A program made the translations under genes and the position numbers. Below, one piece after another: positions 8,488-16,608 of a stretch of DNA of 40,782 nucleotides. Every line of letters begins with the position of its first letter. Position 1 is the first letter of the stretch. The stretch comes from a virus, in IMG/VR virus record IMGVR_UViG_3300048999_000045, positions 1 through 40,782 of that record. One strand, written 5' to 3'. The notes under the pieces are model-generated. The model had not been told where the DNA came from. It searched no databases and saw nothing but the letters and a program-made list of their open reading frames with translations.

Positions 8488-9611
8488 TGGATAAGGCTCC
8501 TGAAGTTAACTTCCTGCAATTCCCACAGTTGGTTCATGAACTTGTTGAACTCAATCTCGTCGTCTTTGAACCTGCAGACAAAGTAGTATTGAAAGCTTGC
8601 CGTTGCAATCGAGTTGACAGGCGGAGCCGTGTCGAAGGCAATCACGTTGGGCATGGTGATCGTGTAGTCAGCAGGATCGACGAGATACTGATAGTGAAAC
8701 ACGACGGTCTGACCCTGCCTCGCAGAGTTGAAGGTGTAGGTGTGACCGGAACGCGTATACTGGTTGGCGGTTGGTGCGCTCACGACCTCAGTGAGCGTAG
8801 TTGCTCCGATGGTAACAACGGGAAGAACGGTCGGAGTGTGGTTGGTAGTAACCACGTAAGGTCCCGGCGTGACTGGAATGACACGAGTCTCATCCGTCTC
8901 GAGCCAAACGTCTAGAGTCTCGTCGGTGTTGAGCTGACCGACCGGTTCGTAGAAACCGCCCATACCTCTCACGAGGTTGAAGTCCACAGTCACGCCGTCA
9001 AAGATCTTCTGGAAACCCGCGGTGACAGTGTAGTCGTCAGGATCGCGGAATAGCCAAGCCTCGAAACTACCGCGACGAGACAAGAAGAAACCCATGAGTG
9101 TATGGAGATCCGTCTCACCAACGGAGACAGGCCTGTCGGGAAGATAGTCGTAGGTCATGGTGTATTCCCAGCGCGGGTTCTCCCAATAAGATGTAGCAGT
9201 CTCCTCGCCGCTGGTATGCTGAACTATCTTGTTGCTGAACATCGGACGCTTCTGAACATCGAAGGCCAAACCCTTTAGAACTATCGGGTCTCCCGTCAGC
9301 GGGTCTGTACCAGGGAACACTTCGGTAGCCATTACTGCCTCCAGAACTTCCATGAGCGCTTCGACGACGATCCCGCGGGTTCGAAGGTTCGGCGGAAAGT
9401 TGTGATCGACGTTGGTCTCAACGCCAAGAAGTCTTGTTCTAAGGTTCGGGGGTGCTTGATGATCCCGAGTAGACTCGACGATGGTAGATCGAGTCCGCAT
9501 AGCCGCGGGACCGTCACCGGCACTCTCGACAGTGAGCATCCGTGTGCGGAGAGCTGCGGCGTAAGCACCAAGAGCACCGGTACTAAGCAGACGAACATGG
9601 ATAGCTGCCAC
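8484..9611 (-). CDS. DUF2460-like tail protein with N-terminal repeats
   Basis: 375 residues. From about residue 110 to the end the protein resembles DUF2460 (gene 12 of the Rhodobacter gene transfer agent, distal tail or hub protein): 'LSRRGSFEAWLFRDPDDY' is the usual signature and the C-terminus ends in a conserved FNKFMNQLWELQEVNFRS-type helix. Before it lies an extra region of four imperfect repeats starting at residues 21, 38, 57 and 76, each with the pattern LRTRxxxVE followed by a D-H/G and P-P-N spacer. These repeats are not part of the family core. The start is the ATG 4 bases after the upstream stop. The gene overlaps the next by 4 bases. Confidence 0.78.
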   Translation of the reverse strand: MAAIHVRLLSTGALGAYAAALRTRMLTVESAGDGPAAMRTRSTIVESTRDHQAPPNLRTRLLGVETNVDHNFPPNLRTRGIVVEALMEVLEAVMATEVFPGTDPLTGDPIVLKGLAFDVQKRPMFSNKIVQHTSGEETATSYWENPRWEYTMTYDYLPDRPVSVGETDLHTLMGFFLSRRGSFEAWLFRDPDDYTVTAGFQKIFDGVTVDFNLVRGMGGFYEPVGQLNTDETLDVWLETDETRVIPVTPGPYVVTTNHTPTVLPVVTIGATTLTEVVSAPTANQYTRSGHTYTFNSARQGQTVVFHYQYLVDPADYTITMPNVIAFDTAPPVNSIATASFQYYFVCRFKDDEIEFNKFMNQLWELQEVNFRSLIQ

Positions 9612-9615
9612 ATCG

Positions 9616-10713
9616 CTAACCCAACAGGACTTGCTGACCGGCCTGGATGGCGTTCAGCTCTGCAGCTGTCCACCCTACGCCGGTGTTGGGGTTGATGTCC
9701 CATATATCACGGTAGTAGTGATAGCTTTGGGCAAGATAGTGATCCACACCGTCGTAGATTGTTCCTCCCGTCTTAAGTGACAGCTTGCTCTTGAGCTGAG
9801 TGGAGTCATCCTGCCTGTGTGCACCGACAACCTGAACGCCCAGGATATTTTGAGCAGTTACATTGGGATCCATCGTGTATAGGTCTCTGTGAGTCATGAC
9901 AGAGTCATAGACGTACTCAACCTCAGTCAAGACCCGCTCGTTCACAGCATCCCAGTTAGCTGCCGCACCAAAGACACTCATCTGAGTGAGGTCTCCCGGC
10001 GCAGTCGTGAGCTGAGCGTTAACTCGAACGTTGCCAAGATAGTCGATATTGTCTACGCCTGTATCATCAAGGATATATCGGTCATCCCACAGGGTCGTAT
10101 TGTAGCTCGACCTCCAGCTATATTGAAGCGTGTCCCAGCCATAATCAGCGCCCAGAAGAGGCGGCATAAGGTTGCCGGTTCTGCCGAGATAGGAGATCAC
10201 TGTGACTGTGTTAACGCGGACCTCGACCATACCGGCTGTGGGATGGATTAGCCACTTCACCTCGATATAGTCCCACTCATTGACGTGTGTGACTTTGTTA
10301 TGTGAGGTAGCAACCAGCGTTAATCCATTCTTGTTGACCGAGGAAGTTCCCCCGATATATAAACGAAAGACACCATCCTCTTCCCACTGAAGAACCCATT
10401 GGTCACCGTTGCCACCTTCACCGTCATATGCGCCGATCTGAAACGGTTGCCAGAGCCCGCCATTGCCTTGGGCCAGATAGAATGCCTGACCCATTACTAC
10501 GGTTTCGGTAGTGAAGCGGTTACCCACCGCCTCATACATCGAGGCACCACCGGAGTGAAGTCCGGTCTGCCCCAAGGCAAGCCCGCTGCCAAAGCGACCG
10601 AGGGAGGTAGCGATGTTAACGGTGTTACCATACCAACCGTCGGCCAGCGCATTCACCTCGCAGCCCGTACTAACGGGAAGATAGTCCCAACCATCAATCC
10701 GAAAAAGCGCCAT
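9616..10713 (-). CDS. virion protein with LamG/concanavalin-like fold
   Basis: A 365-residue protein between the tape measure and the DUF2460-like protein. The first 230 residues resemble a laminin-G/concanavalin-like sandwich: alternating strands with NEWDYIEVKWLIHPTAGMVE, a pattern typical of these carbohydrate-binding folds in phage structural proteins. The C-terminal part (about 240-365) contains TQMSVFGAAANWDAVNE and a YDSVMTHRDLYTMDP-like stretch also seen in uncharacterised phage tail proteins. It overlaps the tape-measure stop by one base. A tail-side appendage or distal tail component is likely. No enzymatic motif is visible. Confidence 0.65.
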   Translation of the reverse strand: MALFRIDGWDYLPVSTGCEVNALADGWYGNTVNIATSLGRFGSGLALGQTGLHSGGASMYEAVGNRFTTETVVMGQAFYLAQGNGGLWQPFQIGAYDGEGGNGDQWVLQWEEDGVFRLYIGGTSSVNKNGLTLVATSHNKVTHVNEWDYIEVKWLIHPTAGMVEVRVNTVTVISYLGRTGNLMPPLLGADYGWDTLQYSWRSSYNTTLWDDRYILDDTGVDNIDYLGNVRVNAQLTTAPGDLTQMSVFGAAANWDAVNERVLTEVEYVYDSVMTHRDLYTMDPNVTAQNILGVQVVGAHRQDDSTQLKSKLSLKTGGTIYDGVDHYLAQSYHYYRDIWDINPNTGVGWTAAELNAIQAGQQVLLG

Positions 10714-13700
10714 TACTTGCTACCCCCAACAAATTGTCCATCTCTCTGTTGCTTCTTCAGCCAACGAAGTAGACGGTTACCATCCCGACGCAATAGTTGA
10801 TCCATGCTCATGTCCTGGGCCTTGCCACCATAGGATGGACCATAGTGAAGGTGGGTTTCCCCGTTGTTCGTGGTACGAGACGAAGCCCCGGCCGCGGTCG
10901 CAGCACCGAAGATACCATCGGAGCCTCCGCCACGAAGCTGTTGCCGAAGAGGCTCTGCCGCCCAGGCTGGCAACACCATTTCCTTCTTGTGCAGCATTGA
11001 GAGCTGACCGTCGAACGGAACCTCGGCCTGACCGCCGCGAGCACTGATGAGCGCCGCGAACCCAAGCACCGCCGCCAAGGCAGCTGCGGCAGCGACAGGC
11101 GCGGCAACCGGGCCGATGAACGGGATAACGACGGTCGAACTGAACGCACCGGCTGCCGACGTTGCAGCGCGTGTCCCGATTTCTGCAACAGCACCCGCCG
11201 CACCAACAGTGCCACGAGTGGCTTCACCCGTAACCTTCGCACCAGTCTGAACAGCTTCTGATGCCACAGAGGCGCCGGTCTTGGCTCCCTGTTGTGCCAT
11301 GTGGATACCGACAGCTGCGGCGCCGATGCCTTCGCGAGTAGCCTCACCCGTTGCGGTGATACCCGTCCGGGTAGCTTCGCCCGCGGCAACAGCGGCAGTC
11401 TGTTGTGCCTGCTGAACGTGGATCAGTCCCATCTTGACTGCTTGCTTCGTCAGCCAATCGACCAGGACCCTTTCGCCCATGTCTGCGAACTTGTAGACGA
11501 TCTGATCGCCAAGGTTGATGAGACCCTGCCAAACCGTCATCGACCTCGTCCACAATCCCTGGAACGTATTGTTCAAGGATTGGCCGACAGTCTGGAACAT
11601 TCCCCGCCAAGTATCCATCGACACCTGCGCGGTCTGGATATTGATTGCTCTTGTTTTTTGCGCAGCCTGAACACGAATGCCCGTCATGCGGGTCTCATGC
11701 TCGGCTTCCATCACCTCGAGTTGGTTATTGAGCTGCCGGCGAGCATCCAGGGTCAGGTTCTCAAGAGAGAGCTGATCCTCTACAGCTTGGCGCTTGATCT
11801 GGTAGATGGTGTTTTCGAAGTTGACCTGATCCTGAGTCTCCTCGGCAAGGATCGCCTTCTTCTCAGCCAATGCTTCCCGCTGACCGATGAGCCCATTCTG
11901 CTGATTGAAGTCGACTACCTGACCATGCTCTTGCGTAAGCGAGTTACGGATCTCGTTCTCGGCATTAGCACCCTGCGTTGCAATGTCGATCTTCTTTTGG
12001 ATCGTCTCCTGTGCAATCTTAACTTGTTCTTGGCCGATCCGATACTCAAGATCGATGGTCTTCCTGTGTTGATCCTCGGCCTGCTTCGATCCGGCTCCGT
12101 AGAATGCGGCGGTCTTGGCTGTAATCTCATCCTGGATCTGAAGCTGCGCGAAGAGGTCTTCCTTATAGAGTTCCTTCTTCGCCTCAAGGGTAGCAACCTC
12201 ACCGTCGAGTGCTTCGCGCTGACGCCTATGCTCCTCGGTCTCTATAGCTCGGTCATCGGCGATGAGCTGGTTAGCAAGCTTTGATCCCGAGGGCTTTCCG
12301 ACTAGGGACTGAGGAGCTTCGATGTGGACGTGATTGGTATGCTGGTTGTCACCCGCTGGAATATCGTAGGTGGGTCCGCTGCCGTTGGGTTGATAGACCT
12401 TCCCATTCCACAGGATCCGGAAACCGCGAGCCTGGTAGGAAGCGACCATCTTATCCATTTGACGCTTAGCGGTTGCGTCATAGGCCTCTTCGCCAATGCC
12501 CGGAATGTTTACATCGATAGCGAACTCGGCATGAGCCTTGTTGCCCATTCCCGGGTGGTTACCGTGAACCCCTCCGAACTGGTTATTCTCGCCTACACCG
12601 TAGCCGGCCTTCTGTAACTCATGCCCCGCAAGAGCGATTGCCTGCTCACGAGTGTGGAAGATTTCCTTCGCTTCTGCACGAGCCGCTGCAGCATTGTCTC
12701 GACGAGCCTGAGCTTCTTGTTCCTTGACTTTGATGTAGCGCTCGTTCTCGGCGCGACGAGCTGCCTCATAAGCACTAGCCTGTGCAATCGTTTGACTGCT
12801 AGCCCGATAAAGTTCCGTTAGTTTCTGAAGGTTCTTCTGATGCTCACGATCTATCGCTGTGGCGTCAGCCTGTGCGTTGATTGTCGCAAGACGAGACTCA
12901 GTAAGGGCATCAGTCGATGTCTTCAGTAACTCCTGTTCCCGACTGAGTGCCCGCTGGGCGAGGACGACACGGCCATAAGCTACTGCCAGCATCGCGACCT
13001 GAGCAGCTTGCGGAGCTACGTTGTAGGCCGTGTTCTTGCCGGTCCGCATATCATCGTATTGCTTTTGGAGCTCGTTAAGCTTTGTTTGAGCGGTGGCGAC
13101 CGAAGCAAGTGCCTGAGCTTGAGTGTTATAGTTGAGGTTGTTGGTCAAGTCCAGGTTGGTCAGGGTCTGGTTGTTTGCATCTTTCTGCTGCGAAACATAA
13201 CCACGCAGTGCTTCGGTGAGGTCTTTGACCGTAGATGTGCGACGGGACTCCGCATCGTTCAGGTCGAGTGTCTTCTTCTTCCCGTCATCAAGAGATGACC
13301 ACAGGTAGCCGAGGACCATCGTGAAGCCGATGATCGCGGCACCCCAAGGACCGGCGAAGAACGCAGCGACACGACCCACAGTGCCGCCCATGGTCGACAT
13401 CGCCGCAGCGGTCTGACCTCCCTGCTGTGCAAGAATGACGAGCGGATGGATACCCGATGCCCAAGACGCGACCACGTCCTGCATCTGATAACCGATCTGG
13501 ACGTTCATGCTGTTCATGCGGCCCATCGTGCGGACGTTAACGTCCATCTGAGCCTTGGCTTGTTTCAGAACAGCAGTATACTCAGCCTGACTTAGCTTCT
13601 GCGCATCGAGTAGTCGCTTTGCGGTCTGGATCGTATTGTTATACCGCAGCTGCGCGGCGTAGGCCGGATCGATCGATGCACGAAGTTCCTGCGCTGCACG

Positions 13701-14531
13701 AGCCTCAGCCGCGGAAGCCTTTGCTGCGTCTGCTGTTGCCTTGGCGGCTTCACGAGCAGCGGCTGCTGCGAGACGTTCAGCGGCGGCTCTTTCCTGAGCA
13801 GCAGTCTTCGCAACCTGTGCTGCATCACGAGCTGCGGCTTTCTGATCCCGACGCGCCTGTTTCTCGGTCTCTGCAGCTTCGCGGATCGCAGCTTTCTCCT
13901 GTGCGACCTGTTCACGCTTCGCTGTCGCCTCGACTGCGGCGGCCTCCTTAGCAGCAGCCTTTGACTCCGCTGCTGCCATGCGCTCTGCATCGGCTTTCTC
14001 GCGGGCAGCGGCCTTCGCCTCTTGAGCGGCGGCGCGGATCGCTGCACGTTCCTCGGCCTTGCCTTGCTTGATTGCATCAGATGCCGCCTTCGCTGCAGCA
14101 CGTTCGGCCGCGGCCTTCTCCATTGCGGCAGTGCGGGTTGCTTCAGCTGCAGCCTTCGCGTCGGCATTCTCGGCTGCACGTCGAGCCTTCGCCTCCGCAG
14201 CGGCTGCACGACCGGCAGCGCTGTTACGCATGAGAGCAGCGCTCTCCTCATCGAGCAACTGCTTTGCTGCCTTGATCGTCGCGTTATATTCGCGGCGATC
14301 CATCTCCCCGGCCTTGAGGAGGATCTTCGCATCTGCAAGGAGTTTGTTGTAACGTTCCTGTGCAGCAAAGGTGGGATCGATTGCGGCCTTGATCCGCTTG
14401 AACGCCGCCTCGAGTTGTTTAGACTCATCGGTGACGCTCTTGATCGAGGCCTTCGCTCGACGACTACCCGACTCAACACCAGCGGGGTTAGCGCCTATGT
14501 TGATGTTCAGATCATTGGTATCATCAGCCAT
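10713..14531 (-). CDS. tape measure protein with embedded M15-like peptidase domain
   Basis: 1272 residues, by far the largest gene, in the standard tape-measure position after the tail chaperones. It sets tail length and helps DNA cross the cell envelope. Visible layout: N-terminal helical module (44-95); a very Ala/Lys/Glu-rich coiled coil (100-283); a second copy of the N-terminal module (284-330); hydrophobic segment about 392-412; a coiled coil to about 620; a peptidase-like domain (about 635-742) with His667, Asp673 and the His734-x-His736 pair, as in metallopeptidases of the M15 (D-Ala-D-Ala carboxypeptidase) type; further coiled coil; an Ala-rich region and hydrophobic segment at 1138-1163; and a C-terminal HKKEMVLPAW motif common in tape measures. 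It starts one base into the frameshift ORF stop (TGATG). Confidence 0.9.
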   Translation of the reverse strand: MADDTNDLNINIGANPAGVESGSRRAKASIKSVTDESKQLEAAFKRIKAAIDPTFAAQERYNKLLADAKILLKAGEMDRREYNATIKAAKQLLDEESAALMRNSAAGRAAAAEAKARRAAENADAKAAAEATRTAAMEKAAAERAAAKAASDAIKQGKAEERAAIRAAAQEAKAAAREKADAERMAAAESKAAAKEAAAVEATAKREQVAQEKAAIREAAETEKQARRDQKAAARDAAQVAKTAAQERAAAERLAAAAAREAAKATADAAKASAAEARAAQELRASIDPAYAAQLRYNNTIQTAKRLLDAQKLSQAEYTAVLKQAKAQMDVNVRTMGRMNSMNVQIGYQMQDVVASWASGIHPLVILAQQGGQTAAAMSTMGGTVGRVAAFFAGPWGAAIIGFTMVLGYLWSSLDDGKKKTLDLNDAESRRTSTVKDLTEALRGYVSQQKDANNQTLTNLDLTNNLNYNTQAQALASVATAQTKLNELQKQYDDMRTGKNTAYNVAPQAAQVAMLAVAYGRVVLAQRALSREQELLKTSTDALTESRLATINAQADATAIDREHQKNLQKLTELYRASSQTIAQASAYEAARRAENERYIKVKEQEAQARRDNAAAARAEAKEIFHTREQAIALAGHELQKAGYGVGENNQFGGVHGNHPGMGNKAHAEFAIDVNIPGIGEEAYDATAKRQMDKMVASYQARGFRILWNGKVYQPNGSGPTYDIPAGDNQHTNHVHIEAPQSLVGKPSGSKLANQLIADDRAIETEEHRRQREALDGEVATLEAKKELYKEDLFAQLQIQDEITAKTAAFYGAGSKQAEDQHRKTIDLEYRIGQEQVKIAQETIQKKIDIATQGANAENEIRNSLTQEHGQVVDFNQQNGLIGQREALAEKKAILAEETQDQVNFENTIYQIKRQAVEDQLSLENLTLDARRQLNNQLEVMEAEHETRMTGIRVQAAQKTRAINIQTAQVSMDTWRGMFQTVGQSLNNTFQGLWTRSMTVWQGLINLGDQIVYKFADMGERVLVDWLTKQAVKMGLIHVQQAQQTAAVAAGEATRTGITATGEATREGIGAAAVGIHMAQQGAKTGASVASEAVQTGAKVTGEATRGTVGAAGAVAEIGTRAATSAAGAFSSTVVIPFIGPVAAPVAAAAALAAVLGFAALISARGGQAEVPFDGQLSMLHKKEMVLPAWAAEPLRQQLRGGGSDGIFGAATAAGASSRTTNNGETHLHYGPSYGGKAQDMSMDQLLRRDGNRLLRWLKKQQRDGQFVGGSK

Positions 14532-14851
14532 CAGTTAATCATCCCACCCGGTCCAGCCAACTTAAGCAACTCATTGAAGTCACCGGCAGCGGTTGGTTTT
14601 CCGGACGATGACTTTTTCCTCTTCGGCTTAATCAATCCCAAGTAAGCTGCGGCGGAAACATAAACCGGTGGACCATTCTCAGACCAAAACTCAACCATCT
14701 TGTAATAGCGAGGAAGAGTCCACCGTTTCCTGACTAGCTCCCAGTCTCCTCCGCAGTATCCGGCGGCGACGAGCTCGGCGACAATATCTGAGCAGTCTCC
14801 TCGGAAAGGTTCTGCTTCACCAGATCCGCCAGAGGCGGAAGAGCTTCCCCC
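14531..14851 (-). CDS. tail assembly chaperone, -1 frameshift extension (T part)
   Basis: There is no start codon, but the -1 frame relative to the chaperone gene is open from well upstream to TGA 14531-14533. After the point where the chaperone ends (14734) it reads a natural-looking basic protein: DWELVRKRWTLPRYYKMVEF, then PPVYVSAAAYLG, ending FNELLKLAGPGG. That matches the lambda G/GT design: a minority of ribosomes slip -1 to add a ~100-residue C-terminal domain that holds the tail tube and tape measure. The best slip site is G-GGG-GAA at 14845-14851 (the P-site Gly codon re-pairs perfectly); a second candidate is G-AAA-AAG at 14932-14938. The stop overlaps the tape-measure ATG by one base. 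The exact site is inferred. Confidence 0.8.
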   Translation of the reverse strand, partial: GGSSSASGGSGEAEPFRGDCSDIVAELVAAGYCGGDWELVRKRWTLPRYYKMVEFWSENGPPVYVSAAAYLGLIKPKRKKSSSGKPTAAGDFNELLKLAGPGGMIN

Positions 14852-15189
14852 GGTGCGGGTTCCAGCCCAGCCTCCACGTTGATCTGATCCACAGACTTGC
14901 GGATACCCTCGATCTCTCTCGCCTTGATCTTCTTTTTCAGGAAGTAGACGATGCGTTCGAAGGTTTGATCCTGGCCGAGCATCTCATCTTCGGCAATATC
15001 GAACTTGGTCTTGTCGAAGTGCTCGGCCTCGAGAAGGCCTGCAGCGATGATGTTGATACCCGCAGCAACACCCTTCATGGGGTCCTGCGTCATCATGGCT
15101 TCTTCAACGAATGGCCATGCACGTTCAAGAGCAGCGAAGTTCATTTCGGGCACTTCGTATTCGGTGCCCCCAACTGTAACGATAGCCAT
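14734..15189 (-). CDS. tail assembly chaperone (G part)
   Basis: A 151-residue acidic protein just upstream of the tape measure, where tail chaperones lie. It keeps the tape measure soluble during tail assembly and is absent from the virion in known systems. The ATG at 15187-15189 (MAIVTVGGTEYEVPEMNF) is chosen because a GGAGGG site precedes it by 7 bases; an ATG 15 bases further upstream has no such site. Residues 3-22 look like the conserved start of alphaproteobacterial chaperones. The C-terminal 40 residues are Pro/Ser/Glu-rich and disordered, the usual place for the -1 slip into the overlapping frame (see 14531-14851). Confidence 0.8.
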   Translation of the reverse strand: MAIVTVGGTEYEVPEMNFAALERAWPFVEEAMMTQDPMKGVAAGINIIAAGLLEAEHFDKTKFDIAEDEMLGQDQTFERIVYFLKKKIKAREIEGIRKSVDQINVEAGLEPAPGEALPPLADLVKQNLSEETAQILSPSSSPPDTAEETGS

Positions 15190-15217
15190 TGGTTGTCCCT
15201 CCATTGGCAGTTAAGAC

Positions 15218-15278
15218 AAGAGCGGCGCCGGCAAGGGGATCACCGACGCCGCCCTCTTAGGGAGCCCACCCCCCTAAG
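15218..15278 (-). terminator. two tandem hairpins between tail tube and chaperone genes
   Basis: In the 92-base gap after the tail tube gene a perfect 7-base-pair hairpin (CTTAGGG/CCCTAAG at 15256-15262 and 15272-15278, 9-base loop) is followed by a larger GC-rich, bulged hairpin (arms within 15218-15258, AAGAG-CGGCG against CGCCG-CC-CTCTT). No clear uridine tract follows, so these could be partial terminators or mRNA-stabilising 3' ends that lower expression of downstream genes relative to the abundant tail tube. Confidence 0.4.
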
Positions 15279-15281
15279 TAG

Positions 15282-16037
15282 TTACGCTCCGCCGCCGGAG
15301 ATAGACGTGGTCGTGATACGAGCCACACGATTGGCCGCATCGGCGAACGCCTGTCCCGACAGGTCAGCAACGAGGTAGTCGTCCTGCTTCAGCGGCAGGG
15401 TCAGCTTGTCAGCCACGTTGCTGTAGAGGAGCAGAGTGAAGGTCTTGCCTTCATAGAGCTGCGACAGAACGAGCTGAAACTTCGGCGTGTTGCCCATCAG
15501 CTGATTGCTCAGGTCGAGCGATCCGCCATTGGCGGAGTCTTCCCACAGGTAGTTCAGGAGGACGCCCAGGCCGACATCCGCCAAAGCGAACGTATAGACG
15601 CCGGCGGCGCTGACCTTGTACTGACCGGTCGTGGGAGTTCCCGATGCGACCTGCACCAACGGCAGACCCGTTGCAGCGAAGTAGACACCGAGGTCCATGA
15701 TGAAGTCGGCGCCGTGGGTTGCCGTCAGTTGGAACGGAGTGGACGGGATAGTTCCGGTCTCGTTGAAGACCTGGACCAACTGATTGCCCGTGTCGACCGT
15801 TTCCCCGAAGAAGATCTGGTTGAAGGCGGCGACATCGATGTTACCTGTCGAGGCCTTCCACTCGATCTTCGTCTTGCCGCGAGCAACGTCCAGCGCGAAC
15901 TGGTACTGACCGAATAGCTGCTTGATGTCACCGGAGAAATCCACGTTGACATCTTGCAATGCGCCAAAGCGCAGAGGGGCACCTCCTCCAACGGGCATCG
16001 CAAAGAGCTGCCCGGTGCCGAAGACGTATTGACTCAT
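15282..16037 (-). CDS. major tail tube protein
   Basis: 251 residues, beginning MSQYVFGTGQLFAMPVGGGAPLRFG, a start typical of siphovirus tail tube proteins that pack as stacked hexameric rings. The sequence is beta-rich, with KIEWKASTGNIDVAAFNQIF near residue 56 and a C-terminal LVADLSGQAFADAANRVARI-like stretch. It lies directly upstream of the tail chaperone pair and downstream of the tail completion genes, the standard order. An AAGGAG site sits 8 bases before the ATG, and noncoding hairpins flank it on both sides, in keeping with high expression. Confidence 0.85.
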   Translation of the reverse strand: MSQYVFGTGQLFAMPVGGGAPLRFGALQDVNVDFSGDIKQLFGQYQFALDVARGKTKIEWKASTGNIDVAAFNQIFFGETVDTGNQLVQVFNETGTIPSTPFQLTATHGADFIMDLGVYFAATGLPLVQVASGTPTTGQYKVSAAGVYTFALADVGLGVLLNYLWEDSANGGSLDLSNQLMGNTPKFQLVLSQLYEGKTFTLLLYSNVADKLTLPLKQDDYLVADLSGQAFADAANRVARITTTSISGGGA

Positions 16038-16060
16038 CTCTCAAGCTCCTTACCTAAATA

Positions 16061-16090
16061 ACCCCACCGCAGGATGCGGTTTTCACAGGG
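16061..16090 (-). terminator. hairpin in the gap before the tail tube gene
   Basis: The 91-base gap 16038-16128 contains a perfect 6-base-pair hairpin (ACCGCA/TGCGGT at 16067-16072 and 16076-16081) that extends with AACCC/GGGTT outer arms, followed on the minus strand by TTATTT. It may be a weak terminator or an mRNA processing or stabilising element between the tail completion gene and the tail tube gene. Nothing else is visible in the gap except a GC-rich stretch near 16100-16120. Confidence 0.35.
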
Positions 16091-16128
16091 TTGGGAGTTG
16101 TCCCCCTCGCCCGGGCCCGTGAAACTCA

Positions 16129-16608
16129 TTATGGCACCAACAGTTTAATGGGAATGACTATCATCCCCTGGTCGTCGATGTCGCCTGGGTCCTTGAAGAT
16201 CCTACCGCTGATGAAGCAGTGGTGAACAAGACCACCCAGAGTATTTCGTTTGTCTGCAAAGCCAGGATCATTGGGCTGTGGCTCTAGAACCGCTCGACAG
16301 CCACCGATAATCAAGTTGTTCTCGACAGCACCTAAAGCTTTCTTGTCTTTTCCGATTGCTTGGAAGATCACCCAGTTAGCCATGAGTGTGGACTTGTAGG
16401 GCATCCCACTGACCTGTTGTTCGTCGGTCGCCCACTCGGCCTGGAAGCATGCCGGCTGCTCCTTGCTGGGAACATCAGCGAAGAGGCGAACGCGCCTGCT
16501 GATCGTCACGAACTTACGGGTGAGCGGATCCGGGTCCTCAGATCGAGTCCACCGCACCTCAGCCATACGCTGCGCGAGCGTGAACAGGATGAGTTCTTCG
16601 TCTATCAT
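16129..16608 (-). CDS. probable tail terminator / tail completion protein
   Basis: 159 residues, no signal peptide or membrane segment. It follows the HK97 gp10-like gene with a 4-base overlap and precedes the tail tube, the position of the tail terminator protein that caps the tube in siphoviruses. A run near residue 25 (DPDPLTRKFVTISRRVRLF) and a C-terminal IPIKLLVP are seen; I cannot match it to a family by eye, so the role rests on gene order. Fixed spacing and overlap show that it is translated with its neighbours. Confidence 0.55.
   Translation of the reverse strand: MIDEELILFTLAQRMAEVRWTRSEDPDPLTRKFVTISRRVRLFADVPSKEQPACFQAEWATDEQQVSGMPYKSTLMANWVIFQAIGKDKKALGAVENNLIIGGCRAVLEPQPNDPGFADKRNTLGGLVHHCFISGRIFKDPGDIDDQGMIVIPIKLLVP

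Noticed and set aside
11292-12284. 330-codon rightward open frame opposite the tape measure
   Set aside because: Leu/Asp-rich mirror of a coiled-coil coding region, with no start context.
13592-14479. 295-codon leftward frame inside the tape measure
   Set aside because: Arg-rich out-of-frame sequence of the Ala-rich coiled coil.
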